Below, piece by piece: positions 1 to 7,656 of a stretch of DNA of 64,000 bases (positions within the stretch are counted from its first letter, which is position 1; each line of letters opens with the position of its first letter). The notes beneath the pieces are model-generated. The model ran no database searches. It had not been told where the DNA came from and worked only from the letters and a program-made list of their open reading frames with translations. The position numbers were made by a program, and so were the translations under genes. This DNA comes from Quadrisphaera sp. INWT6 (GTDB lineage: Bacteria > Actinomycetota > Actinomycetes > Actinomycetales > Quadrisphaeraceae). Location: NCBI RefSeq assembly GCF_015390235.1, contig NZ_VUOH01000002.1, positions 620,001 to 684,000 on the forward strand. Direction: 5' to 3'.

Positions 1-357
1 GAAGGTCTCGCCGCGCAGCACCTCCGCCGAGTCGGTGGAGCTGGCAGAGCCGATGAGCGAGGGGTCGGGGTGGCTGAGGCGGGTGCCGTCGGCGTCGAGG
101 AACACCACGAACGTCACCTGCGACGCCTGGCGCAGCACCTCGGCCAGCTGCTGGAGGTCGTCGCTGGGCCGGGGCTGCCCGTAGGCCTCCAGGACGTCAG
201 GCAGCTTCGAGGCGCTGGTCGCCACCAGGAGCATGCGCTCGCTGTAGTCGTCGCGGACCTGGGCCCGCTGGATGGAGGCTGCCGCGAGGCCCGCGACGAG
301 GACCGCGGACAGCACGATGAGGGCCTGCAGCGCGAGGAGCTGCGGGCCGAGCGGCAT
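1..357 (-). CDS. Sensor histidine kinase, DcuS/CitA-like, N-terminal part
   Basis: Partial gene: it starts inside the window and reads off the left edge with no stop. The 119 visible residues begin with a hydrophobic segment (about residues 5-27) followed by an extracytoplasmic stretch. Residues around FLDADGTRLSHPDPSLIG match the sensor fold of the DcuS/CitA family, which binds di- and tricarboxylates. The kinase core is not visible. It is divergent from tctC, so it probably senses the substrate of the neighbouring TctCBA transporter (inference from context). An in-frame GTG at 369 is an alternative start; neither start has a clear ribosome-binding site. Confidence 0.75.
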   Translation of the reverse strand, partial: MPLGPQLLALQALIVLSAVLVAGLAAASIQRAQVRDDYSERMLLVATSASKLPDVLEAYGQPRPSDDLQQLAEVLRQASQVTFVVFLDADGTRLSHPDPSLIGSASSTDSAEVLRGETF

Positions 358-429
358 CGGCCGGCGCACCAGGTCATCATCGCCGACCGGCGGGGCCCGG
401 AGGAACGCCCGGTACCTCCGCTCGCGCGA

Positions 430-472
430 CCGATACGACCAGAACCACCGCAAGGGCCGATACCACCAGTAC
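430..472. repeat. Direct repeat in the kinase/tctC divergent region
   Basis: CCGATACGACCAGAAC (430-445) and CCGATACCACCAGTAC (457-472) match at 14 of 16 positions and lie 27 bp apart. A pair like this between a sensor-kinase gene and its presumed target operon is a plausible response-regulator site. Nothing in the sequence proves binding. Confidence 0.4.
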
Positions 473-578
473 GGCCGCATGCTGGGCAGCCGCTGGGAGC
501 GCGCGCACCCTCGTCGTCATCGAGCCGCACGGCTCTCCCACCCCGACGAGGGGGTGGGGACGACGAGGAGGTCGCCAC

Positions 579-1622
579 GTGTCCAGCTCCGCCACCACCG
601 CCGCCCGCCCGCTGCGCTCGCGGGCCCTGCGCGCCGCGCTCGCCGGCGTCGGCGCCGCCGCGCTGCTCGCCACCGCCGCCTGCGGCTCGAGCAGCACGGG
701 CGCCGCCTCCGGCGACGGCGGCGGCGGCGCCGCTGACCCGATCAACCGGCTGGAGATCATGGCCCCGGCCGACCCGGGCGGCGGCTGGGACCAGACCGCC
801 CGCGCCATGAGCAGCGCGATCGAGGGCGACGAGCTGGCCAAGAGCGTGCAGGTCACCAACGTCGGCGGGGCCGGCGGCACGGTGGGCCTGGCCGAGCTCA
901 AGAACGAGCGCAGCGAGGACTTCCTCATGGTCATGGGCCTGGTGATGGTCGGCGCCATCGAGACCAACCAGAGCCAGGCGACCCTGGAGGACACCACGCC
1001 GCTGGCGCGCCTGACCAGCGAGGACGAGATCATCGTCGTCCCGGCCGCGTCCCCGTACCAGACCATCGACGACCTCGTGGCGGCCATGAAGAGCGAGGGT
1101 CGCGGGGTCTCCATCGCCGGCGGCTCCGCCGGCGGCACCGACAACATCCTCGCCGGGCTCATCGCCCAGGAGGCGGGCGTGCCCGCCAGCGACCTGAACT
1201 ACATCGCCTACTCGGGCGGCGGCGAGTCGCTCGCGGCGCTCCTCGGCAACCAGGTCAGCGCCGGCATCTCCGGCGTCGGCGAGTACGCCGAGCAGGTCGC
1301 CTCGGGTGACCTGCGCGCCCTGGCGGTGTCCGGCGCCGAGCGGGTGGAGGGCGTGGACGCCCCCACGCTCAAGGAGTCCGGCTACGACATCGAGTTCACC
1401 AACTGGCGCGGCGTGGTGGCCCCGCCGAACATCTCCGACGAGGCCGAGGAGGAGCTCGAGGCGCTGGTCGACGAGATGCACTCCTCGGCGGCGTGGACGG
1501 ACCTGGTCGAGAAGAACGGCTGGACCGACGCCTACATGCCGGGCGACGAGTTCGAGACCTTCCTGGGCTCCGAGGAGGAGCGCATCAGCGGGGTCCTGAA
1601 GGAGATCGGCCTCACCTCGTGA
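579..1622 (+). CDS. tctC: Tripartite tricarboxylate transporter substrate-binding protein TctC
   Basis: Extracytoplasmic solute receptor of a TctABC secondary transporter (Bug family). The 347-residue protein starts at GTG 579, 6 nt after a GAGGAGGT ribosome-binding site (565-572). It opens with a lipoprotein signal: basic residues, a hydrophobic core and the lipobox TAAC with Cys35. The mature part has the family layout, including the DPGGGWDQTARAM stretch near the N-terminus. A hairpin with 8-bp arms CCCACCCC/GGGGTGGG (537-558) sits just before the ribosome-binding site in the leader. It overlaps tctB by 4 bp. The ligand cannot be read from sequence; carboxylates are usual. Confidence 0.93.
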   Translation: MSSSATTAARPLRSRALRAALAGVGAAALLATAACGSSSTGAASGDGGGGAADPINRLEIMAPADPGGGWDQTARAMSSAIEGDELAKSVQVTNVGGAGGTVGLAELKNERSEDFLMVMGLVMVGAIETNQSQATLEDTTPLARLTSEDEIIVVPAASPYQTIDDLVAAMKSEGRGVSIAGGSAGGTDNILAGLIAQEAGVPASDLNYIAYSGGGESLAALLGNQVSAGISGVGEYAEQVASGDLRALAVSGAERVEGVDAPTLKESGYDIEFTNWRGVVAPPNISDEAEEELEALVDEMHSSAAWTDLVEKNGWTDAYMPGDEFETFLGSEEERISGVLKEIGLTS

Positions 1623-2164
1623 GCACGGTCGACGCCTCCGGGGAGGCGACGGCGCGCGCGGCGCGCTCGCGCGGCCCGATCCCCAAGAGCGAGCTGGCGG
1701 TCGCCGCCGTGCTCGGCGGCCTGGGCGTCTTCGCCCTCGTCGACGCGCACACCATCAACGTCCCCGCCTCCGCGAGCGCCGTCGGCCCCCGGGCCTTCCC
1801 GTACGCGGTCGGAGCGCTGCTCGTGCTCTCGGCCGTCGGGCTCGTGGTCGCGCTCGTCCGCGGAGACCGCGGCGAGGTGGAGGGCGGCGAGGACGTCGAC
1901 ACCGACGGCGGCGCCGACTGGGCCTCGGTGCTGAAGCTCACCGGTGCCTTCGCGGCGCTGTGCGTGCTCGTCGAGCCGCTGGGGTGGCTCATCGCGGCCT
2001 CGGTGATGTTCACCGGCGCGGCCTGGACCCTCGGCGCCCGGCCGTGGTGGCGGGCGCTGCTCGTGGCGGTGGTGCTCAACACCCTCGTCCAGGTCCTGTT
2101 CACGCAGCTGCTCGGGGTGTACCTGCCCGCGGGCCCGCTCGAGGGGGTGCCCTTCCTTGGGTGA
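1619..2164 (+). CDS. tctB: Tripartite tricarboxylate transporter small membrane subunit TctB
   Basis: Small membrane component of the Tct transporter, 181 residues with four predicted membrane segments (about residues 20-40, 57-80, 105-140 and 150-175) and the [11 protein letters not shown] motif typical of TctB before segment 2. I chose GTG 1619 because it overlaps the tctC stop as GTGA, matching the coupling seen throughout this operon. A longer reading upstream would lie inside tctC. It overlaps tctA by 8 bp. A charged acidic loop (about residues 85-102) separates the two halves. Confidence 0.9.
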   Translation: MSTVDASGEATARAARSRGPIPKSELAVAAVLGGLGVFALVDAHTINVPASASAVGPRAFPYAVGALLVLSAVGLVVALVRGDRGEVEGGEDVDTDGGADWASVLKLTGAFAALCVLVEPLGWLIAASVMFTGAAWTLGARPWWRALLVAVVLNTLVQVLFTQLLGVYLPAGPLEGVPFLG

Positions 2165-3803
2165 TCTCAGCGCGCTGATGGCGGGCTTCGAGACCGCCCT
2201 GCAGCCGGAGTACCTGCTCTTCGCCGTCGTCGGGGTGCTCCTGGGCACCGCCGTCGGCGTGCTGCCCGGCATCGGCCCGGCCATGACGCTGGCGCTGCTG
2301 CTGCCGCTCACGTACTCCCTGGAGCCGACGGCGGCGTTCATCATGTTCGCCGGCATCTACTACGGCGGCATGTACGGCGGGTCGACCACCTCGATCCTGC
2401 TGAACACCCCCGGGGAGTCGGCGTCGATCATCACCGCGCTCGAGGGCAACAAGATGGCCAAGGCCGGGCGCGGCGCCGCGGCGCTCGCCACCGCGGCCCT
2501 GGGCTCCTTCGTGGCCGGCACCATCGCCACCGTCGCCCTGTCGCTCGTGGCGCCGACCATCGCTGACCTCGCCGTGCAGCTCGGCCCGCCGGACTTCGTG
2601 GCCCTGGCCGTGCTGGCCTTCCTCACCGTGGCCGCCATGCTCGGCTCCTCCCCCGCCCGCGGGATCTCCTCGCTGGCGCTGGGGCTGTTCATCTCCGTCA
2701 TCGGCACCGACTCCCTCACCGGCCAGCAGCGCTTCACCCTGGGGCTGCCGACCCTGGGCGACGGCATCGACATCGTCATCGTGGCGGTCGGGTTCTTCGC
2801 CGTCGGCGAGGCGCTGCACGTGGCCTCCCGCCTGCGCCGCGGGCCGATCCCCCTGGTGCCCATCTCCGGCAGGTGGTTCACGAAGCAGGACTTCAAGCGG
2901 TCGTGGAAGCCCTGGCTGCGCGGCACCGCGATCGGCTTCCCCATCGGCACCATCCCCGCCGGCGGCGCCGAGCTCGGCACCTTCCTCTCCTACGCCACCG
3001 AGCGGAAGCTGTCCAAGCACCAGGAGGAGTTCAGCCACGGCGCCATCGAGGGCGTCGCCGGGCCGGAGGCCGCCAACAACGCCTCCGCCGCCGGCGTGCT
3101 CGTGCCGCTGCTCACCCTCGGCCTGCCCACGGGCGCCACCGCGGCGATCATGCTGGCGGCGTTCCAGAGCTACGGCATCGCCCCCGGCCCGCAGCTGTTC
3201 AGCGACGAGCCCGACCTGGTGTGGGCGCTGATCGCCAGCCTCTACATCGGCAACGTGCTGCTGCTGGTGCTGAACCTGCCGCTGGTGGGCGTCTGGGTGA
3301 AGGTGCTGCGCCTGCCCCGGCCCTACCTGTACGCGGGCATCCTCACCTTCGCCGCGCTCGGCGTGTACGCCGTGGGCGCCTCGGTGGAAGACCTGGTGCT
3401 GCTGTTCATCCTCGGCGGGATCGGGTGGGCCATGCGCTCGTTCGGGTTCCCGGTGGCCCCCGCCATCGTGGGCCTGATCCTCGGCCCGATCGCCGAGGAG
3501 CAGCTGCGCCGCACCCTGGCCATCAGCCAGGGCGACCCGACGGCGCTGGTCACGAGCCCCTTCGCGGCGGTCGTGTACTGCCTCGTGGTGGTCGCGTTCA
3601 TCGGCAGCCAGTGGCTCAAGCGCCGACAGGCCCGGCTCGACGCCGCGGTCTTCGCGGTGGCCCAGGCCAGCACCACGCCCGGCGGCCCCACGTCGCCGGT
3701 GGGCGAGGGACGTCCGACCGTCCCCAGCGGGAAGGAGCGGCGCGACGCGGCCCGCACGAAGAACGACGAGACGAACGACTGGGACAGCGGAGGTCAGTGG
3801 TGA
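2157..3803 (+). CDS. tctA: Tripartite tricarboxylate transporter large permease TctA
   Basis: Main translocation subunit of the Tct system, 548 residues and strongly hydrophobic with about twelve membrane segments. Family signatures are [19 protein letters not shown] near residue 30 and [20 protein letters not shown] near residue 67. The start is probably TTG 2157, which gives the usual N-terminal [21 protein letters not shown] 2178 is the alternative. The last 50 or so residues form a polar cytoplasmic tail longer than in most homologues. The stop overlaps the stress-protein gene by 4 bp, so the operon probably runs tctC-tctB-tctA-usp. Confidence 0.93.
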   Translation: MGDLSALMAGFETALQPEYLLFAVVGVLLGTAVGVLPGIGPAMTLALLLPLTYSLEPTAAFIMFAGIYYGGMYGGSTTSILLNTPGESASIITALEGNKMAKAGRGAAALATAALGSFVAGTIATVALSLVAPTIADLAVQLGPPDFVALAVLAFLTVAAMLGSSPARGISSLALGLFISVIGTDSLTGQQRFTLGLPTLGDGIDIVIVAVGFFAVGEALHVASRLRRGPIPLVPISGRWFTKQDFKRSWKPWLRGTAIGFPIGTIPAGGAELGTFLSYATERKLSKHQEEFSHGAIEGVAGPEAANNASAAGVLVPLLTLGLPTGATAAIMLAAFQSYGIAPGPQLFSDEPDLVWALIASLYIGNVLLLVLNLPLVGVWVKVLRLPRPYLYAGILTFAALGVYAVGASVEDLVLLFILGGIGWAMRSFGFPVAPAIVGLILGPIAEEQLRRTLAISQGDPTALVTSPFAAVVYCLVVVAFIGSQWLKRRQARLDAAVFAVAQASTTPGGPTSPVGEGRPTVPSGKERRDAARTKNDETNDWDSGGQW

Positions 3804-4192
3804 CGATCGTCGTGGGCTACGTGCCCAAGCCGGAGGGGCGTGCCGCGCTGGTGGCGGCGCTGGAGGAGGCCGACCTGCGCGGAGAGCCCCTCCACGTGCT
3901 CAACACCTCCAAGGGCGACGCCTACTCCGACCCCGGCTACGCCAGCGACGAGGACCTCGCCGAGGTCACCGCGCTCCTGGAGGAGTCGGGGGTGCCCTAC
4001 GAGCTGGAGCACCGCCTCGGTGACCAGGCCGGCGGCGCCGCGGACATCCTCGACGCCGTCGAGCGGCTCAGCGCCTCGCTCGTGGTCATCGGCATCCGCA
4101 AGCGGACCCCCACGGGCAAGCTGCTGTTCGGCAGCGACGCCCAGACGGTGCTGCTCCAGGCGCCCTGCCAGGTGCTGGCCGTCAAGGCCTGA
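3800..4192 (+). CDS. Universal stress protein (UspA family)
   Basis: A single-domain UspA protein of 130 residues. It begins [17 protein letters not shown], the first strand and helix of the fold, and ends with the nucleotide-loop motif [20 protein letters not shown], matching the ATP-binding G-x2-G-x9-G(S/T) type. The GTG 3800 start overlaps the tctA stop by 4 bp. Usp domains fused or linked to transporter operons often report energy state or modulate transport; that role here is inferred from position only. Confidence 0.88.
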   Translation: MTIVVGYVPKPEGRAALVAALEEADLRGEPLHVLNTSKGDAYSDPGYASDEDLAEVTALLEESGVPYELEHRLGDQAGGAADILDAVERLSASLVVIGIRKRTPTGKLLFGSDAQTVLLQAPCQVLAVKA

Positions 4193-4193
4193 G

Positions 4194-4215
4194 ACCGGGC
4201 CGGTCCGGGCCCGGT
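4194..4215. terminator. Hairpin between convergent usp and GDPD genes
   Basis: Perfect 8-bp arms ACCGGGCC/GGCCCGGT with a 6-nt loop. It lies 1 nt after the usp stop and 12 nt past the stop of the opposing gene, so it could serve both. No T-run follows, which is common in high-GC actinobacteria. Confidence 0.6.
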
Positions 4216-4227
4216 GTCAGCACGAGC

Positions 4228-5265
4228 TCAGGCCCAGGTCGCCAGCGCGGCGGCGGGGTCGTCGGTGAACACGCCGTCGACCCCGTCGCCGCGCAGCTGC
4301 GCCAGCAGCGCCGCCACGTCACCCCGGGCTGCGAGGTCGCGGCCGCTGCGCAGCTCGGTGGGCAGGAAGGTGTTCTCCGGCCGCACGGTGTAGGGGACGA
4401 CGGCCAGGCCGGCGTCGTGCGCGTCGTCGACCAGCCGGCTCCCCCGCCCCCCGCGGCCGCCGCCCCCGCCGGAGACGCCCCCCGCGTCGCGGGGCTCGAC
4501 CTGCACGAGGTGGGGCCCGAGCACGTCGGCCCACCGGGCCACCTCGCGCAGCCCCGCCGGTGAGCACAGGTCGGCGTAGTCGCGGTGGTCACCGGAGCGG
4601 CGCAGGTCCGGAGGCGCACCGGTCGGCTGCGTCAGCTGGAGCAGGCGCAGGTGCGCGGCGGCGTCGCGCAGGTGCTGCAGCGCTGCCACCTCGAAGCACT
4701 GGACGACGACGGGCGCGCCGTCTCCCAGCAGGTCGGCCGCCCCGAGCGCGGCCAGCACCAGGGGCTCCAGCGCCAGGCCCCGGTCGGCGAGGTGCCCGGG
4801 GTGCTTGAGCTCGGGCCACACCTCGACGCGGCGCCCGGTGGCCACCTCGAGCTCGGCCCGCAGCGCCAGGACCTCGGCGAGCGTCATCACCGGCTGCTCG
4901 CCGTCGTGGGCCGCGCTCGCGGGCCGCAGCCCGGGCAGGCGCTCACGGGCCCGCAGCGACCTGACCTGCTCGAGGGCGAGGTCCTCGGCGAACCAGCCCG
5001 TGGTGCTCACGCCGTCGACCACGCGCGTGGTGCGCAGGTGCGCGAGCTCGGGGTGGTCGGCGACGTCGGTGGTGTCCGACAGCTCGTTCTCGTGGCGCAC
5101 CACCAGCACGCCGTCGGCCGTGGCCACGAGGTCGACGTCGAACCCGTCGGCGCCCGCCTCGACCGCGAGCCGGTAGGCGGCCCGGGTGTGCTCCGGCCTC
5201 CAGGTGCTCGCGCCGCGGTGGCCGATGACGAGCGGGCGCCGCCCCGGCGCCCCGGGCGCGGTCAC
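4228..5265 (-). CDS. Glycerophosphodiester phosphodiesterase family protein (1)
   Basis: Probably hydrolyses glycerophosphodiesters to glycerol 3-phosphate and an alcohol. The 345-residue protein has the GDPD hallmarks: HRGAST with catalytic His16, a PEHT metal-binding segment, GADGFDVDLVATADGVLVVRHE, and the later ELKHPG and VQCFE motifs. There is no signal peptide, so it is cytoplasmic. The GTG 5265 start overlaps the stop of the upstream MocR-type gene by 4 bp. It is clearly paralogous to the gene at 12209-13261. The product would feed the glp genes 27 kb to the right. Confidence 0.88.
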   Translation of the reverse strand: MTAPGAPGRRPLVIGHRGASTWRPEHTRAAYRLAVEAGADGFDVDLVATADGVLVVRHENELSDTTDVADHPELAHLRTTRVVDGVSTTGWFAEDLALEQVRSLRARERLPGLRPASAAHDGEQPVMTLAEVLALRAELEVATGRRVEVWPELKHPGHLADRGLALEPLVLAALGAADLLGDGAPVVVQCFEVAALQHLRDAAAHLRLLQLTQPTGAPPDLRRSGDHRDYADLCSPAGLREVARWADVLGPHLVQVEPRDAGGVSGGGGGRGGRGSRLVDDAHDAGLAVVPYTVRPENTFLPTELRSGRDLAARGDVAALLAQLRGDGVDGVFTDDPAAALATWA

Positions 5266-6686
5266 GGGCGTGCCGCCCCGGCCAGCGCGGCGACGGCGCC
5301 GCGCAGCTGGGCCTGGGTGGCCGCGCCGTAGCCGAGCACCACGGCCGGCGGCAGGTCGGTGCGGGCCACGGCGTACTCGGCCAGGTCGGCCAGCTCGTAC
5401 CCGCGGCCCGCGACGGCGGCGAGGACCGCTGCGGCGTCGGTGCCGCGGGGCAGCTCGACCACGACGTGCAGCCCGGCCGCGGCGCCCCGGGCCCGCAGGT
5501 GCGGGTGCTCGGACAGCAGCTGCTGCAGGTGCGCCCGGCGGTGGGCCTGGTCGCGGCGCACCCGCGCGACGTGGCGCCGCAGGCCGCCCCCGGCGAGGAA
5601 GTGCGCCAGCGCCTGCTGGGCCTGCCCGCCGACGGGCTCGCCGAGGTCGCGGCGGACGTCGGCGAGCGCGCCGCGCAGGTGCGGCGGTGCGAGCAGGTAC
5701 CCCGCGCGCAGCCACGGCGAGAGCACCTTGGAGAAGGTCCCGGCGTGCACCACGTGCTGGGGGCCGAGACCCGCGAGGGCCGGCAGCGGCGCGGACCCGT
5801 AGCGGAACTCGCCGTCGTAGTCGTCCTCCAGCACCAGGGCCCCCGCCTCCTGGGCGCGGGCCAGCAGCGCGGCCCGCCGCTCGAGCGGCAGCACCCCGCC
5901 CCACGGGTACTGGTGGCTGGGGGTGACCAGCACGGCGTCGAGCTCACCGCGCCGGGCGGGGAGCCGGTCGACGAGGAGCCCGTCGTCGTCGACGTGCACG
6001 GGCAGCACCTCCGCGCCGAGGCGGCGCAGGCAGCGCAGCGACGAGGGGTAGCCGGGGTCCTCGACGGCGACGCGCAGCGGACGGCCCCGCAGCGCGGTGA
6101 GGGCGTGGACGACGAGGGCCAGGCCGTCACCGGTGCCGGCGGTGACGACGACGTCGGCGGGGTCGGCGTCGAGGCCGCGGGCGGCGCGCAGGTGGGCGGC
6201 CACCTCGAACCGCAGCGCCGGCAGGCCCAGCGGCGGCGGCACGCGGTCGGGCACGGCCGCGCCGGAGGCGGCCCGCCAGGCGCTGCGCCAGGCGGCGTCG
6301 ACCAGGCGGGCGGTGTCGGGCTGGCCGGGACGCAGGTCGACGACGACGCCCGCCACCGCGGTGCCCCGGGGAGCGGGCAGCGCTGCCGGCACCCGGCCCG
6401 GACCGGGGCTCGGCAGCGCGCGCAGGTGCTCGCTCACGCGGGTGCCGCTGCCGTGCCGGGCCTGGAGGAAGCCCTCGCCCAGGAGCTGCTCGTAGGCGGT
6501 GGTGACGGTGGCCCGGGAGAGCCCGAGCTGGTCGGCGAGGCGCCGCGAGGAGGGCAGCGGCGCCCCCGGGGCCAGGTGGTGGTGGCGGACGGCGGCGCGC
6601 AGGGCGTCGGCGAGCTGCGCGTGGAGCGGGACCGCGCCGGTGCGGTCGAGGGACACGGGCAGCTCGAGCTCGGCGGTAGTCCTCAC
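5262..6686 (-). CDS. MocR/GabR-type PLP-dependent transcriptional regulator
   Basis: A 474-residue chimera of a GntR-type winged helix (about residues 15-80, with LPSSRRLADQLGLSRATVTTA as the recognition region) and a class I aminotransferase fold (about 120-470). The PLP lysine is visible in GTFSKVLSPWLRAGYLL, preceded by EDDYDGEFRYG. The GTG 6686 start has GGAG 6 nt upstream. It is divergent from a flavin-binding protein and separated from it by four direct repeats, the usual operator type for this family. Members regulate vitamin B6 or amine metabolism; the effector here is unknown. Confidence 0.9.
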   Translation of the reverse strand: MRTTAELELPVSLDRTGAVPLHAQLADALRAAVRHHHLAPGAPLPSSRRLADQLGLSRATVTTAYEQLLGEGFLQARHGSGTRVSEHLRALPSPGPGRVPAALPAPRGTAVAGVVVDLRPGQPDTARLVDAAWRSAWRAASGAAVPDRVPPPLGLPALRFEVAAHLRAARGLDADPADVVVTAGTGDGLALVVHALTALRGRPLRVAVEDPGYPSSLRCLRRLGAEVLPVHVDDDGLLVDRLPARRGELDAVLVTPSHQYPWGGVLPLERRAALLARAQEAGALVLEDDYDGEFRYGSAPLPALAGLGPQHVVHAGTFSKVLSPWLRAGYLLAPPHLRGALADVRRDLGEPVGGQAQQALAHFLAGGGLRRHVARVRRDQAHRRAHLQQLLSEHPHLRARGAAAGLHVVVELPRGTDAAAVLAAVAGRGYELADLAEYAVARTDLPPAVVLGYGAATQAQLRGAVAALAGAARP

Positions 6687-6712
6687 GCGTGCTCCCGCCT
6701 CCCGACCGGTCC

Positions 6713-6796
6713 GGTCGGCTCGTGCGCCGGACTGGTCTGCTCGATCACCAGGGCAGTGGCCTGCTCGCGCGGACCACTGAGGAGCCAGTCTGCTCC
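6713..6796. promoter_or_regulatory. Four direct repeats, candidate MocR operator
   Basis: GGTCGGCTCG (6713-6722), GGTCTGCTCG (6734-6743), GGCCTGCTCG (6758-6767) and AGTCTGCTCC (6787-6796) are in the same orientation, spaced 21, 24 and 29 bp. The array fills most of the 111-bp gap between the MocR-type gene and the divergent gene, and its last copy ends next to the GTG at 6798. MocR proteins such as GabR and PdxR bind direct repeats as dimers, which fits. Confidence 0.55.
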
Positions 6797-6797
6797 T

Positions 6798-7556
6798 GTG
6801 AGCACCCCCACCGACAGCCCGGTCACCCCGGTCGCCCAGACCGGCCCACCCGCCTCGCCCGGCTCGCCCGGCTCGGCCGCCTCGACCGACCTGGTGGAGA
6901 CCGACCGGACCCGGCCGACGCGGTACGGCCACCGCTACGCCACCGAGCGCGCGGCGCTGCACGACGTGCTCGACAGCGCACTGGTCGCCCACGTGGCGCT
7001 CGTGCGCGGCGGCTCGGCCGTGGTGCTGCCGCTGGCCGCCGCCCGCGACGGGGAGTCGCTGCTGCTGCACGGCTCCACCGGGGGCGGCCTGTTCCGCGAG
7101 GCCGCGACGGGCGTCCCGATGACCGCGACGGTCACCGTGCTCGACGGTCTGGTCTACGCCCGCACGGTCTTCGACAGCTCGATGAACTACCGCAGCGCCG
7201 TCGTCTACGGCACGGCCGTCGAGGTGCCCGCGGCGGAGAAGGAGGAGGCCCTGCGCGTGCTGTCGGAGCACCTCATGCCCGGCCGGTGGGACGAGGTGCG
7301 CCGCCCCACCCGGCGCGAGGTGGCCGCCACGCTGGTGCTGCGGCTCCCGCTGGACGAGGCCAGCGTCAAGGTCCGCTCCGCCGGCCCCGGCGACGACCAG
7401 CCCGAGGACGGGGCCGTGTGGGCCGGGGTGCTCCCGCTGCACACCGCCGTCGGAGCGCCCCGCACCGCCGACGACGTGCCGGCCGGCGTCCCGGTGCCGC
7501 CCAGCGTCGCGGCCACCGCCACCCGCCTGGCCGGCCAGCTGCCCCCGTACCGCTGA
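6798..7556 (+). CDS. Pyridoxamine 5'-phosphate oxidase-like flavin-binding protein
   Basis: A 252-residue protein with an FMN-binding split-barrel domain of the Pyridox_ox_2 type (about residues 45-200). Recognisable stretches are ALVAHVALVRGGSAVVLPLA, LLLHGSTGGGLFRE and DSSMNYRSAVVYG. The first 40 residues are a Pro/Ser/Thr-rich disordered extension. The start is GTG 6798. It is transcribed divergently from the MocR-type regulator and is its likely target. Many such proteins are not true PNP oxidases, so the substrate (a B6 vitamer or another small molecule) is open. Confidence 0.82.
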   Translation: MSTPTDSPVTPVAQTGPPASPGSPGSAASTDLVETDRTRPTRYGHRYATERAALHDVLDSALVAHVALVRGGSAVVLPLAAARDGESLLLHGSTGGGLFREAATGVPMTATVTVLDGLVYARTVFDSSMNYRSAVVYGTAVEVPAAEKEEALRVLSEHLMPGRWDEVRRPTRREVAATLVLRLPLDEASVKVRSAGPGDDQPEDGAVWAGVLPLHTAVGAPRTADDVPAGVPVPPSVAATATRLAGQLPPYR

Positions 7557-7566
7557 CCCGCCCCGG

Positions 7567-7636
7567 GGCCCGCGGCCCCCTGGCGCCGGTGACCACGGAG
7601 CTCCGGCCCGCGGCCCCCGGACGCCGGCGATCACGG
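7567..7636. repeat. Two-copy 38-bp-period repeat between convergent genes
   Basis: GGCCCGCGGCCCCC plus 18 further bases occurs at 7567-7598 and again at 7605-7636 with a few mismatches. It fills the 100-bp gap between two convergent genes. No clean hairpin dominates; its role is unknown. Confidence 0.4.
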
Positions 7637-7656
7637 GCGGACCGGGACGGCCGGGG

